Source of the DNA: Sphingomonas yunnanensis
GTDB taxonomy: Bacteria > Pseudomonadota > Alphaproteobacteria > Sphingomonadales > Sphingomonadaceae
Length of the DNA stretch: 64,000 nucleotides
Assembly: GCF_019898765.1 (NCBI RefSeq)
Contig: NZ_JAIOKB010000001.1
Coordinates: 744,001-808,000, forward strand
Direction of reading: 5' to 3'
A program made the position numbers and the translations under genes. Shown piece after piece: positions 46,840-56,351 of this stretch. Under the pieces are notes generated by a model that searched no databases, was not told where the DNA came from, and saw only the letters and a list, made by a program, of their open reading frames with translations. The number at the start of each line of letters is the position of its first letter. The stretch's first letter is position 1.

Positions 46840-47783
46840 TATATAGCGGCGGGTGCGGGCTCGCCTTCGGCGTCCGGATCGGCGGCGTCGGGCTCGATCG
46901 CGAGCAGCAGCGAGGCGGTGAGCGCGAGCACGATCCCGAGCGTCTTGAGCGGCCCCGGCACCACGTGAAGCACCGCGAGCGAGATCAGCGCGGTAGCCAG
47001 CGGCGCGCCGGCGTTGGCGAGCGGCGCGACGATGATCGCCTTGCCGTAGCGGAAGGCGAATACCAAGGTCAGCGCGCCGATCGCGTTGAGCAACTGGATC
47101 GCGGCGGCCAGCCCGGGCCCGTCGAGCCCCCAGTTGATCGGGCGCCCCCCGCCCGTTCCCCAATCGGTCATCGCCCAGGCCACCGGCGCGAGCGCGAGTC
47201 CGGATAGGGTCATGTAGACGAAGATGCTCTCGGCCGAGGTGACGTGGTTCGCCGCCTTCATGAAATAGGCCTGGACGCCCCAGCACAGCATCACCGCCAC
47301 CGCGGGCAGCAGCCACGCCCCCGACGCCCCCGCCCCGCCCGCACCCGGTGCGAAGTCGAAGGTGGGCAGCGCCAGCAGCGCGAGCAGGATGCCGAAGGCG
47401 CCGAGTCTGCCGGTGCGCTCGCCCATCAGCAGGAACGACAGCGCGATCGTCACCACCGGCGACAGCGAGATGATCGGGAAGATCAGATAGGCGGGCCCGC
47501 GCGCCACCGCGTAGAACAGCAGCATCTGCCCGCCCGCGCCGAGCAGCCCGACCGCCAGCCCGTAGCCGATCGCGCGCCGCGAGCGGTCGAGCCGCCAGCC
47601 CGCCTGCTTCAGCACCACCAGAGCCGGCGGCACCATCGTCAGCGCCCAGACGACATAGACCAACGTCTCGGGGAAGCCGCGCTGCGGCGACAGGCCCGAG
47701 AAGGCGCCCCATACGCCCCACAGCACCACGGTGACGAGCGCGTTGACCAGCCAGCCGCGCCCCGCCGGCGCTCCCCCGCTCAT
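46839..47783 (-). CDS. EamA/DMT-superfamily permease
   Basis: A 314-aa inner-membrane protein with ten hydrophobic segments in two EamA repeats: VVLWGVWGAFSGL, VYVVWALTMVPPALVVL, GYGLAVGLLGAGGQMLLFYA, FPIISLSPVVTIALSFLLMG, then a second set ending in LGIVLALTASLLLAIEP. It probably moves the sugar of this locus across the inner membrane; substrate inferred from neighbours only. Four-base overlap with the GH36 gene upstream. Confidence 0.85.
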   Translation of the reverse strand: MSGGAPAGRGWLVNALVTVVLWGVWGAFSGLSPQRGFPETLVYVVWALTMVPPALVVLKQAGWRLDRSRRAIGYGLAVGLLGAGGQMLLFYAVARGPAYLIFPIISLSPVVTIALSFLLMGERTGRLGAFGILLALLALPTFDFAPGAGGAGASGAWLLPAVAVMLCWGVQAYFMKAANHVTSAESIFVYMTLSGLALAPVAWAMTDWGTGGGRPINWGLDGPGLAAAIQLLNAIGALTLVFAFRYGKAIIVAPLANAGAPLATALISLAVLHVVPGPLKTLGIVLALTASLLLAIEPDAADPDAEGEPAPAAI

Positions 47784-49870
47784 GCCGCGCCCCGCGCGAC
47801 CGGGGTGGCGCGCACCAGCAGAGCGCGCTCGAACGTCGCCGCGAGCGTCGGCTTCGCGCGCGAGGCGGTGCCGAGCGAGCGGCCGGTGAAGCCGTCGACG
47901 AGCGCGTAACTCCCCTCGCCCAGCCCGCGCAGCGCGATCGGGCCGGACCAGCGATCGGCGTAGAAAGCATAATGGAGCACGCCGTCCTTCTCGATCGCGT
48001 GCGCCTCGGGCTTGTCGAAGCCGATGTCGTACAGCCCGCCGAGATAGCGGCCCTTGGGCAGCATATGCTCGCGGTACAATGCGACCCATTTGCCCCACAG
48101 CGCTTCCTTGGCGGGGGTCAGCACGAAGCCGCCCGGCGGCAGTTTCTCCATCGGCTTGGACGTATCCCTCGGCCAGGTGAACTTGGTCGAGGGGATCGCG
48201 CCGATGCCATAGGCCGAGGCGAAATCGTCGCCGCCGTCGCTGAGCTCGACATGGTCGCCCGAATAGGGTGCGGACGGACCCATCAGCGCCTTGAAGGTCT
48301 TGCCCTTGAGCCGGATCTGCCAGGACGACAGCGGGTCGGAGGCGGGCGTGTTGTTGGTCGCGGGCAGGTTGTGGAAGGCGAAGCTGTCGCCGCACGGGCA
48401 CAGTTCGAGCACGGCGTCGGGATTGGCGGCGACCGCCTCGTCGTGGATCGCCTTCCAGAAATCCTGCAGCTTCTCGCTCGATTCCTCGGGACGCGCGTGG
48501 TGATGCGCGGGATTGTAGCAGGGCGCGACGCCGTTGAGATGCTGGCCGTCGAGCTTGAGCCCGTCATAGCCCCAGTCGGTGATGATCCGGCGCACCAAAG
48601 TGCGGAAATAGTCGACCGTCGGCTGATACGCCGGGCAGAGCGTGAAGGCGTTCCAGAAGCTGACGTTCTGCGCCGAGCCGTCACGGTCGAGCAGCAGCAT
48701 GTCGGGATGGTCGCGCAGCAGGTCGGTGCCGGGATCGACCGCGAGCGGCGCGAGCCACAGCCGCGGGCGCATGCCGTCCGCCTTGATGCGATCGGTGAAG
48801 GCGCGCATGTCGGCGTCGCCGCGCGGGAATTTGTCGGGGTTGAGCTTCCAGTCGCCCTCCGCGGTCTGCCAGCCGTCGTCGAGCACCGCCCATTCGAAGC
48901 CGAGCGCCTTGGCCTTGGGCAGCGTGCCGTAGACCTGGTCGAGCGTGAAGTCGCGCTCATAGCCCCAGGCGCACCAGATCGGCCCGTAGCTCGACTCGGG
49001 GATCGCGGGCGCCGCCACGCCGCGCTCGGCCATCAGCCGGCGATAGGCGTCGAGCGGGCGGAAATGGTCGCCGGTATGCGCCATCAGGAAGGCAGTCGGC
49101 AGCGTGAGGGTCGCGCCCGGCGCGAGCAGCGCGGGCTGGTCGCCGCTCAGCCCGATCCGGGTGGCGCCGGGCTGCGCCGCGACCGGCAGCGCGACCTGGC
49201 GCGGGCTGGTCTCGAGATGACCCACCGCGAGCCCGACGTCGCGCCGCCACACCACGGCCACGGGCGTGCCGCCGCCATAGTCAGAGGCGTTCATCCCCAT
49301 GAAGTTGCGCTGCTCGAACCCGGGCGCGACCTTCTGCACCCAGTCGCGCCGGTCGGGATAGGACGCACCCGCGAAGGTCCAGGCGCCGTCCGCATGCGCG
49401 GCGAGATCGTGCGTCGCGACTCGCCAGCCGGCGACCGCGAGCGGCGCCGCGCCGGTGTTGCGGTAGCTCACCTCGTAGAGCGCGAGGCCGGGATAGGCGT
49501 CGAGGAAGGTCACCGCGATCTGCTGCTCGATCCGCCCGCCCGCGGTGGCGCGCAGCAGGTGGCGCCGCGCCTTGCCGTGCGCGCCCGCGACGGGCTCCTC
49601 GCGATGGTCGAGCAACAGGAAGCTGCCGAGCGGCGTCGCGCCGGCGAGGAACAGCGCCTCGGGCTGCGCGCGCGGCGTGATCGCCTGGCCGCGGTAGGAG
49701 ACCATGGCGCGCATCGCCCGATCGTAGTCGATCGTCAGCGCGCCGTCGCTCAGCCGCACGCCCGCGGGTGCGGCCGCCCAGACCGCGCCGCCGAGATCGG
49801 GCAGCGCCACCGCCGCACCGCCGACGAGCAGGCGGCCGAGCAACGATCGGCGCGTGGCGGTGAACGGCAT
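47780..49870 (-). CDS. GH36-family alpha-galactosidase, Tat-exported
   Basis: A 696-aa protein. The N-terminus TATRRSLLGRLLVGGAAVAL is a twin-arginine signal (R7-R8). An N-terminal beta-supersandwich is followed by the GH36 barrel: WCAWGYERDFT, AVLDDGWQTAEGDW, GYDGLKLDGQHL with the predicted nucleophile Asp, LELCPCGDSFAFHNLP, and SSWQIRLKGKTFKALMG, then HVELSDGG. Substrates in the family include raffinose-type alpha-galactosides and GalNAc glycosides; with agaS/gatZ nearby an alpha-GalNAc substrate is possible. First gene of the unit that continues into the EamA transporter. Confidence 0.88.
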   Translation of the reverse strand: MPFTATRRSLLGRLLVGGAAVALPDLGGAVWAAAPAGVRLSDGALTIDYDRAMRAMVSYRGQAITPRAQPEALFLAGATPLGSFLLLDHREEPVAGAHGKARRHLLRATAGGRIEQQIAVTFLDAYPGLALYEVSYRNTGAAPLAVAGWRVATHDLAAHADGAWTFAGASYPDRRDWVQKVAPGFEQRNFMGMNASDYGGGTPVAVVWRRDVGLAVGHLETSPRQVALPVAAQPGATRIGLSGDQPALLAPGATLTLPTAFLMAHTGDHFRPLDAYRRLMAERGVAAPAIPESSYGPIWCAWGYERDFTLDQVYGTLPKAKALGFEWAVLDDGWQTAEGDWKLNPDKFPRGDADMRAFTDRIKADGMRPRLWLAPLAVDPGTDLLRDHPDMLLLDRDGSAQNVSFWNAFTLCPAYQPTVDYFRTLVRRIITDWGYDGLKLDGQHLNGVAPCYNPAHHHARPEESSEKLQDFWKAIHDEAVAANPDAVLELCPCGDSFAFHNLPATNNTPASDPLSSWQIRLKGKTFKALMGPSAPYSGDHVELSDGGDDFASAYGIGAIPSTKFTWPRDTSKPMEKLPPGGFVLTPAKEALWGKWVALYREHMLPKGRYLGGLYDIGFDKPEAHAIEKDGVLHYAFYADRWSGPIALRGLGEGSYALVDGFTGRSLGTASRAKPTLAATFERALLVRATPVARGAA

Positions 49871-49938
49871 CGCTGACTCTCTCCTGTGCGGCTCGACGGC
49901 CAGTGAGAAAGAGCTTGCACCAACCTAGGGGGACGCGC

Positions 49939-49977
49939 AAACGAAAATCGCAACATCAAGGCGCGTTTTCTTTCGTT
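49939..49977. promoter_or_regulatory. Divergent operator-like sites between GH36 and amidohydrolase genes
   Basis: Plus strand TTTTCTTTCGTT at 49966-49977 and minus strand TTTTCGTTT (plus AAACGAAAA, 49939-49947) face each other in the 129-base gap between divergent genes. Both resemble the TTTCGTTTCTTTTC motif at 52085 and the TTTCGCT repeats at 46822, so the same DeoR-type repressor may control both directions. Confidence 0.55.
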
Positions 49978-49999
49978 ACGCGCGAATGGGAGAGAGACG

Positions 50000-51085
50000 A
50001 TGAGCCTGCTCGCAGCCCTGCTGATGGCGACCGCGACGACGTCCGCCGCGCATTATACCGAGGCCGATTTCGCGCGCGTGCCCAAGTTCGACTCGCATTT
50101 CCATGCCAATGTCGAGGATCCGCGGTTCCTCGCCTTGGCGAAGCGCGACCGGTTCCAGGTGCTGTCGATCAACGTCGACTATCCCGATTTCCCGGCGCTC
50201 GCGGATCAGGCGCGGATCGCGCGTGCGATGCGCGCCGCCGATCCGGCGGACTTCCGCCACGCCACCACCTTCTCGATGATGGGCTTCGGCACGCCGGGCT
50301 GGACCGAGCGGACGATCGCGCAGCTCGACCAGGCGTTCGCGCGCGGCGCGATCGCGGTGAAGGTGTGGAAGAACATCGGGATGGTCGCCAAGGACGCGAG
50401 CGGCAAGCGCGTCTTCCTCGACGATCCGCGGTTCGACGGCGTGATGGCGCACCTCGAGCAGCGCCACATCCCGCTGATCGCGCATCAGGCCGAGCCCAAG
50501 AATTGCTGGCTCCCGCTCGACCAGATGACGACCGACAACGACCGCGACTATTTCAAGGCGCACCCGGAATATTACATGTACCTCCACCCGGAGGAGCCGA
50601 GCTACGAGACGCTGATGGCGGCGCGCGACCGCTTCGTCGCGCGGCACCCGAGACTGGCGTTCGACGGTGCGCACATGGCCAGCCTGGAGTGGAGCGTCGA
50701 CGAGCTGGCGCGCTTCTTCGACCGCTATCCCAACACCGTCGTCGACCTCGCCGCGCGCCTGTCCAACCTCCAGGTTCAGTCGAACGCTGACCTGGCCAAG
50801 GTGCGCGCCTTCTTCATCAAATACCAGGACCGCATCCTCTACGGCACCGACCTCACCGACAGCCCGCCCGATCCCGCCGCGCGCGCGCAGAACCCGCCCG
50901 CCACCGGCGACTTCCCCAAGGAGGCCGATCGCGTCTGGCGCGCCGACTGGCGCTATCTCGCGACGCCGCTGCCGCAGCGCGTCGAGGCGATCCGCGCCGA
51001 CGCCAAGGGGCTCAACCTGCCGCGTGCGGTGATCGACAAGATCTACTGGGGCAACGCGCGGCGCTTCTTCCATCTGGCGGGATGA
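50000..51085 (+). CDS. Exported amidohydrolase-family metal-dependent hydrolase
   Basis: A 361-aa protein with an N-terminal hydrophobic signal (SLLAALLMATATTSAA). Amidohydro_2-like metal ligands are present: HFHAN (H-x-H), IAHQAEP, FDGAHM and YGTDLTD. The sequence FFIKYQDRILYGTDLTD is typical near the last Asp. Relatives include lactonases and decarboxylases. It is not of the NagA type, so it is an unlikely GalNAc-6-P deacetylase, and being exported it would act before phosphorylation. It is divergent from the GH36 gene with shared operator-like sites. Confidence 0.82.
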   Translation: MSLLAALLMATATTSAAHYTEADFARVPKFDSHFHANVEDPRFLALAKRDRFQVLSINVDYPDFPALADQARIARAMRAADPADFRHATTFSMMGFGTPGWTERTIAQLDQAFARGAIAVKVWKNIGMVAKDASGKRVFLDDPRFDGVMAHLEQRHIPLIAHQAEPKNCWLPLDQMTTDNDRDYFKAHPEYYMYLHPEEPSYETLMAARDRFVARHPRLAFDGAHMASLEWSVDELARFFDRYPNTVVDLAARLSNLQVQSNADLAKVRAFFIKYQDRILYGTDLTDSPPDPAARAQNPPATGDFPKEADRVWRADWRYLATPLPQRVEAIRADAKGLNLPRAVIDKIYWGNARRFFHLAG

Positions 51086-51124
51086 GGTGGCGGGGTAGAG
51101 GCACGAATGTTCCTGCCAGCCCGC

Positions 51125-51212
51125 CACCCCGGCGAAGCCAGCGCCCAGGTGAGAAGGCCCTAGTGAGCGCCGCCGCCTTCACCTGACTCCACCCCGGCGT
51201 CCACCGGGGTGG
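51125..51212. repeat. REP-like pair
   Basis: A perfect hairpin CCACCCCGG-CGTCCA-CCGGGGTGG at 51189-51212 and a related half-copy CCACCCCGGCGAAGCCAGCG at 51125-51144. It lies between the convergent amidohydrolase and DeoR genes and probably marks both transcript ends. Confidence 0.65.
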
Positions 51213-51240
51213 TTGGCATGGTGAACGATGGCGGCGCCTC

Positions 51241-52020
51241 TCACGCCACGTGCAGGCGGAACCCCAGCCGCTCGGCCGCGGCGGGCAGCCCCTCGGGGGC
51301 TTTGGCATCGGTGACGAGGTCGTCGATCTCGGCGATGTTGAGGATGCGATGGAGACAGACGCGGCCGAACTTCGACTGGTCGGTCACCGCGATCACCTGC
51401 CGCGCCGCGCGCACCATCTTGCGGTTGAGCATCGCCTCGGGCTCGTAATGCGTGGTGATGCCGCGCTCGAGATCGAAGCCGTCGACGCCGAGGAAGAGCT
51501 TGTCGACGTGCAGGTCGTCGAGCGCCGCCTCGGTCTGCGCGCCGTAGAAGGCGCGGTTGCGCCGGCGCAGCGCGCCGCCCAGCATCACCACGCGGATCCG
51601 CTCCTTGCGCGCCAGCGCGCACAGGATGTCGAGGTCGTTGGTGAGGACGGTGATCTCCTCGTCGTCGGGCAGATGGTGCGCGATCTGCAGCGTCGTCGTG
51701 CCCGAATCGAGCACCACCGACTCGCCCGGCCGCACCATCGCCGCCGCCATCGCGCCGATCCGCGCTTTCTCGTCGACGTGCGCCGCGCGTTTCGCTTCCA
51801 CCGCGGGTTCGGCGATCACGTTCACCGCGTCGGCGACGATCGCGCCGCCGTAGGAGCGCTCGGCCACACCGCGTTTCGCGAGGAAGTGCAGGTCTTTGCG
51901 GATCGTCTGCATCGACACGCCGAAACGCTCGGCGAGCGGCGCTACCTGCACGCTGCCGCGCTCGCGCACCATCGCGCTGATCTGCTGCCGTCTGCCGCTG
52001 GTGTCCCGTACCGTGGACAT
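51241..52020 (-). CDS. DeoR-family repressor (AgaR-like)
   Basis: A 259-aa regulator: DeoR helix-turn-helix with RRQQISAMVRERGSVQVAPL, AERFGVSMQTIRKDLHFLAK and RSYGGAI, then the sugar-phosphate sensing domain with VLDSGTTTLQIAHHL, TNDLDI, VMLGGALRRRNRAFYGAQTE and KLFLGVDGFDLERGITTHY. The last pattern is found in AgaR/GlpR relatives sensing amino-sugar or tagatose phosphates. GGGAGG precedes the ATG. It is divergent from the large receptor; the operator-like sites at 52085, 49966 and 46822 are its likely targets. Confidence 0.9.
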   Translation of the reverse strand: MSTVRDTSGRRQQISAMVRERGSVQVAPLAERFGVSMQTIRKDLHFLAKRGVAERSYGGAIVADAVNVIAEPAVEAKRAAHVDEKARIGAMAAAMVRPGESVVLDSGTTTLQIAHHLPDDEEITVLTNDLDILCALARKERIRVVMLGGALRRRNRAFYGAQTEAALDDLHVDKLFLGVDGFDLERGITTHYEPEAMLNRKMVRAARQVIAVTDQSKFGRVCLHRILNIAEIDDLVTDAKAPEGLPAAAERLGFRLHVA

Positions 52021-52084
52021 CGCATCCTCCCGTTCACGTACCGGCTTACCAGCCGTGACCGGCGGCTACAATGCTCCCACTAGG

Positions 52085-52130
52085 TTTCGTTTCTTTTCTA
52101 TTTGACAGTATTGCTACGCTCACGATAGCA
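52085..52130 (+). promoter_or_regulatory. Promoter of the TonB receptor with overlapping DeoR-type operator
   Basis: TTTCGTTTCTTTTC (52085-52098) abuts a consensus -35 TTGACA (52102-52107). A -10-like GATAGC/ATAGCA follows at 52124-52130 with 16-17 base spacing, about 45 bases before the receptor ATG. The motif matches the TTTCRTTTYRTTT pattern of AgaR-type DeoR regulators, whose gene is divergent here. Repression by blocking RNA polymerase is inferred. Confidence 0.65.
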
Positions 52131-52175
52131 AGTCGCAACGTTTCGCACCGGGTGCGGGGAAGAGGGAGAGTGGCG

Positions 52176-55094
52176 ATGACGCAGCTGCAGCACGGGCGCG
52201 GCAAGATCCTGGCCGGCGCGAGCCTGGCCGCCCTGCTCATCGGCGGCCAGGCTGCGGCGCAGGACGCCACCGCCCCGGTCGACGGCACGCAACGGTCCTC
52301 CACCGCCTCGCCCGACCCGCAGGCGGTGCTGTCCGACCCGTCGCAGCAGCCCGGCGAGACCGGGCAGCCCGACGGTCCCGCCACGTCGAGCGGCGACATC
52401 GTCGTGCGCGGCGTCCGCGGCAGCCTGCTCCGCTCGATCCAGGCGAAGCGCAACGCCGACACCATCGTCGACGCCATCTCCTCCGAGGAGCTCGGCAAGT
52501 TTCCCAACCGCAACGTCGCCGAGGCGCTCGCCAACATCCCCGGCGTGACGGTCGGACGCGACGGGCGCGGCGAGGGACGCGACATCACCGTACGCGGGCT
52601 CGGCTCGAACTTCGCGATCACCACGCTCAACGGCCGCATCCTGCCAACCGATGGCACGGATCGCTCGTTCCAGTTCGACGTGCTGCCCTCGGAGATCATC
52701 TCGGGCGCCGAGGTGAAGAAGGCGGTGCGCGCCTCCGAGCTGGAAGGCAGCATCGGCGGCAACGTCGACCTGCGCACCGCGCGCCCGCTCGACCGCCCCG
52801 GCTTTCACGCCTCGGCCGCGCTCGAGGGCCAGTATAACGACCTGGTCGACAAGGGCGGCTACAAGGCCAGCGGCGTCGTCAGCACCACCTTCGCCGACGA
52901 CACGATGGGGCTGCTGGTCGGCGCCAGCTACAACAAGTACAAGTTCCGCACCGACAATCTCGGCGAATATTCGATCACCGACGGGACCGAGGCGGGCTAT
53001 GGCATCGACTTCAACCGCGACGGCAAGGTCGATCCGAACACCGCCGGCCCGGCCTATATCTGGCCCGATTACTACAGCGTCGGCTATGTCACCGGCGAGC
53101 GCGAGCGGATCGGCGCGGCGGGCGCCTTCCAGTGGAAGCCGTCGAGCCGCTTCGAGCTGACCATCGACGGCGTCTACAGCCATTTCGACGTCACCCAGCA
53201 CAATTACCGCTCGTCCAACTATCTCAACCCGCTGGGCGACGACGGTGCGCCGCGCTGGGACCCGGCGTCGATCTCGGTCGACCGCAACAACGTGGTCACC
53301 GGCTTCGCGATCAACGACCTCGTCTCCGAGGTGCTGACCACCGACGAGCCGCGGCAGAGCCAGACCTATCAGATCGGCGGCCGCATCGACTGGCGACCGG
53401 TCGACCAGCTCAAGCTCGCCTTCGACGGCTATTACGGCAAGGCGACCAACACGACCGGCGGTCGCAACCGCTTCGTCGTCGCGGGCGTCCCCGGCGCCGC
53501 CGCGACCTTCGCGACGCGCGACAACGGCCTGCCCGACCTCGCCATCACGCTGCCCGGCGGACGCACGATCGATCAGGCCACCAACGACGACTATCGCGCG
53601 CATTACATCGGCATCCAGGGCCAGGACGTCGCGGACGAGATCAAGAGCGCGAAGGTCGACGGCGAGTATCGCGTCGACAACGGCGCGTTCAAGGCGATCA
53701 GCTTCGGCGCCGCCTGGACCGACCGCCGCAAGAACGTCACCACCGTCGACAACCAATACACCACGTCGTGCAATTATTGCGGCTATCCGTTCACCTTCGG
53801 CCAGATCGGCGCCGACGTGGTGCGCCCCGGGCAGGCCAATATCCTCGACAAGCTGCCCGGCAACTTCCCGCGCAACTTCCCGACCTTCGACATCGACACC
53901 TATCTCGCCGCGCTGCCGCGCGCGGACAACAACCCCGCGGTGCTCAATCCCAACAGCTGCCTCGACCCGAGCGGCGCGACGATCCCGGGCTGCGCGCTCT
54001 CGCCCTACCCCGCCGGCTACTCGACCCAGGTCATCCAGGACGACCTGCCCGCCTCCTACCGGATCCGCGAGCGCACCTGGGCGGGCTATGTCCAGTTCAA
54101 CCTCGCCGGCGAGCGCTGGCGCGCCGACGTGGGCGGGCGGCTGGTCGCGACCAAGGTGTCCTCGGTCGGCTACGGCGCCTCGATCGCGACGATCATCCCG
54201 CGCGCGGGCACGCAGGACAATGCGGTGGCGTTCAACCCGGTCGAGCCGATCACGGGCGGCGGCGACTATCTGCGGCTGCTCCCCGCCGCCAACTTCGCCT
54301 ATGACCTGACCGACGGGCTGCGCGTTCGGCTCGCGGCGTCGCAGGCGATCTCGCGCCCGACCTTCGCCGAGCTGTCGCCCGCCAAGGACGCCACCTCGGC
54401 GCAGTCGGGCACCTATATCATCTACGACGCGGGTAATCCGAACCTGAAGCCGACCGAGGCCAACCAGCTCGACCTGTCGCTGGAATATTACCCGTCCAAC
54501 CGCCTCGCGCTGACCGCGGCGGCCTTCTACAAGCACATCACCAACTTCGTCTCGACCGTGCCGGTCGACGTGGTGGTCACGCCGACCGCGCAGCCGGGCA
54601 ACCAGCAGCAGGATTTCAACTTCGTCGAATATCAGGTGCGCAACGGCGACAGCGCCGACGTCTACGGAGTCGAGGTCGGCGGGCAGTATTTCCTCGACAA
54701 CGGCTTCGGCGTGCAGGCGAACCTCACCTACAATCGCTCGCGCGCCACGTCGGGCGACGTCACCACCGACCTGCCCGGCGCGATCCCCTTCTCCGCCAAC
54801 GGCAAGTTGTTCTACGAGAACCACGGGATCGGCGCGCAGGTGTCGTACAGCTTCCAGTCGCGCTTCACCTACGCGCAGTCGGGCAACCTCGCCTACCTGC
54901 CGGTGAAGGAGGATCCCTATCACGAGGTCTCGGCGACCCTGTCCTATGACCTGAGCAGCCACCTCACCGTCTACGCGCAGGGCTCGAACCTGCTCGGCCA
55001 GGCGGTCAAGCGCTTCAACGACCTGCGCAACGTGCCGAACTTCTACGAATATTCCGGCCGTGCCTTCTTCTTCGGCGTGCGCGGCAGGCTGTGA
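52176..55094 (+). CDS. TonB-dependent receptor for a saccharide (TIGR01782 type)
   Basis: A 972-aa outer-membrane protein with signal peptide (KILAGASLAALLIGGQAAAQ), an Asp/Pro/Ser-rich linker, TonB box GDIVVRGVRGSLL, and plug GKFPNRNVAEALANIPGVTV with GRGEGRDITVRGLGSNFAIT. A large barrel follows with several extracellular cysteines (SCNYCGY, NSCLDPSG..PGC). AGGGAG precedes the ATG by seven bases. Divergent from the AgaR-like regulator and next to the glycosidases, it is the likely importer of the locus substrate. It ends GVRGRL rather than the usual terminal Phe. Confidence 0.93.
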   Translation: MTQLQHGRGKILAGASLAALLIGGQAAAQDATAPVDGTQRSSTASPDPQAVLSDPSQQPGETGQPDGPATSSGDIVVRGVRGSLLRSIQAKRNADTIVDAISSEELGKFPNRNVAEALANIPGVTVGRDGRGEGRDITVRGLGSNFAITTLNGRILPTDGTDRSFQFDVLPSEIISGAEVKKAVRASELEGSIGGNVDLRTARPLDRPGFHASAALEGQYNDLVDKGGYKASGVVSTTFADDTMGLLVGASYNKYKFRTDNLGEYSITDGTEAGYGIDFNRDGKVDPNTAGPAYIWPDYYSVGYVTGERERIGAAGAFQWKPSSRFELTIDGVYSHFDVTQHNYRSSNYLNPLGDDGAPRWDPASISVDRNNVVTGFAINDLVSEVLTTDEPRQSQTYQIGGRIDWRPVDQLKLAFDGYYGKATNTTGGRNRFVVAGVPGAAATFATRDNGLPDLAITLPGGRTIDQATNDDYRAHYIGIQGQDVADEIKSAKVDGEYRVDNGAFKAISFGAAWTDRRKNVTTVDNQYTTSCNYCGYPFTFGQIGADVVRPGQANILDKLPGNFPRNFPTFDIDTYLAALPRADNNPAVLNPNSCLDPSGATIPGCALSPYPAGYSTQVIQDDLPASYRIRERTWAGYVQFNLAGERWRADVGGRLVATKVSSVGYGASIATIIPRAGTQDNAVAFNPVEPITGGGDYLRLLPAANFAYDLTDGLRVRLAASQAISRPTFAELSPAKDATSAQSGTYIIYDAGNPNLKPTEANQLDLSLEYYPSNRLALTAAAFYKHITNFVSTVPVDVVVTPTAQPGNQQQDFNFVEYQVRNGDSADVYGVEVGGQYFLDNGFGVQANLTYNRSRATSGDVTTDLPGAIPFSANGKLFYENHGIGAQVSYSFQSRFTYAQSGNLAYLPVKEDPYHEVSATLSYDLSSHLTVYAQGSNLLGQAVKRFNDLRNVPNFYEYSGRAFFFGVRGRL

Positions 55095-55171
55095 CGAGCG
55101 GGGGGCGGCGGAACCCGTCCCGCCGCCACGGGCGTTAGGGGCGCCGTTACCCGGTCGTCACGGAGCCCCGC

Positions 55172-56254
<1,083 letters not shown>

Positions 56255-56351
56255 CGACCCTCGAAGGCACGCGCGGCGGTGCTTGAACCCGCGCGCGGCG
56301 ACACGACATCGCCGCCCGCTCATCCGACAAGCGAAGCATGAAGGACCTGAC

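Noticed and set aside
52098..54962. Very long open frame (954 codons) on the minus strand opposite the TonB receptor.
   Set aside because: The plus strand has a full TonB receptor with signal peptide and plug motifs. The reverse translation is Arg/Asp/Val-rich without any domain; long antisense frames are expected at this GC content.
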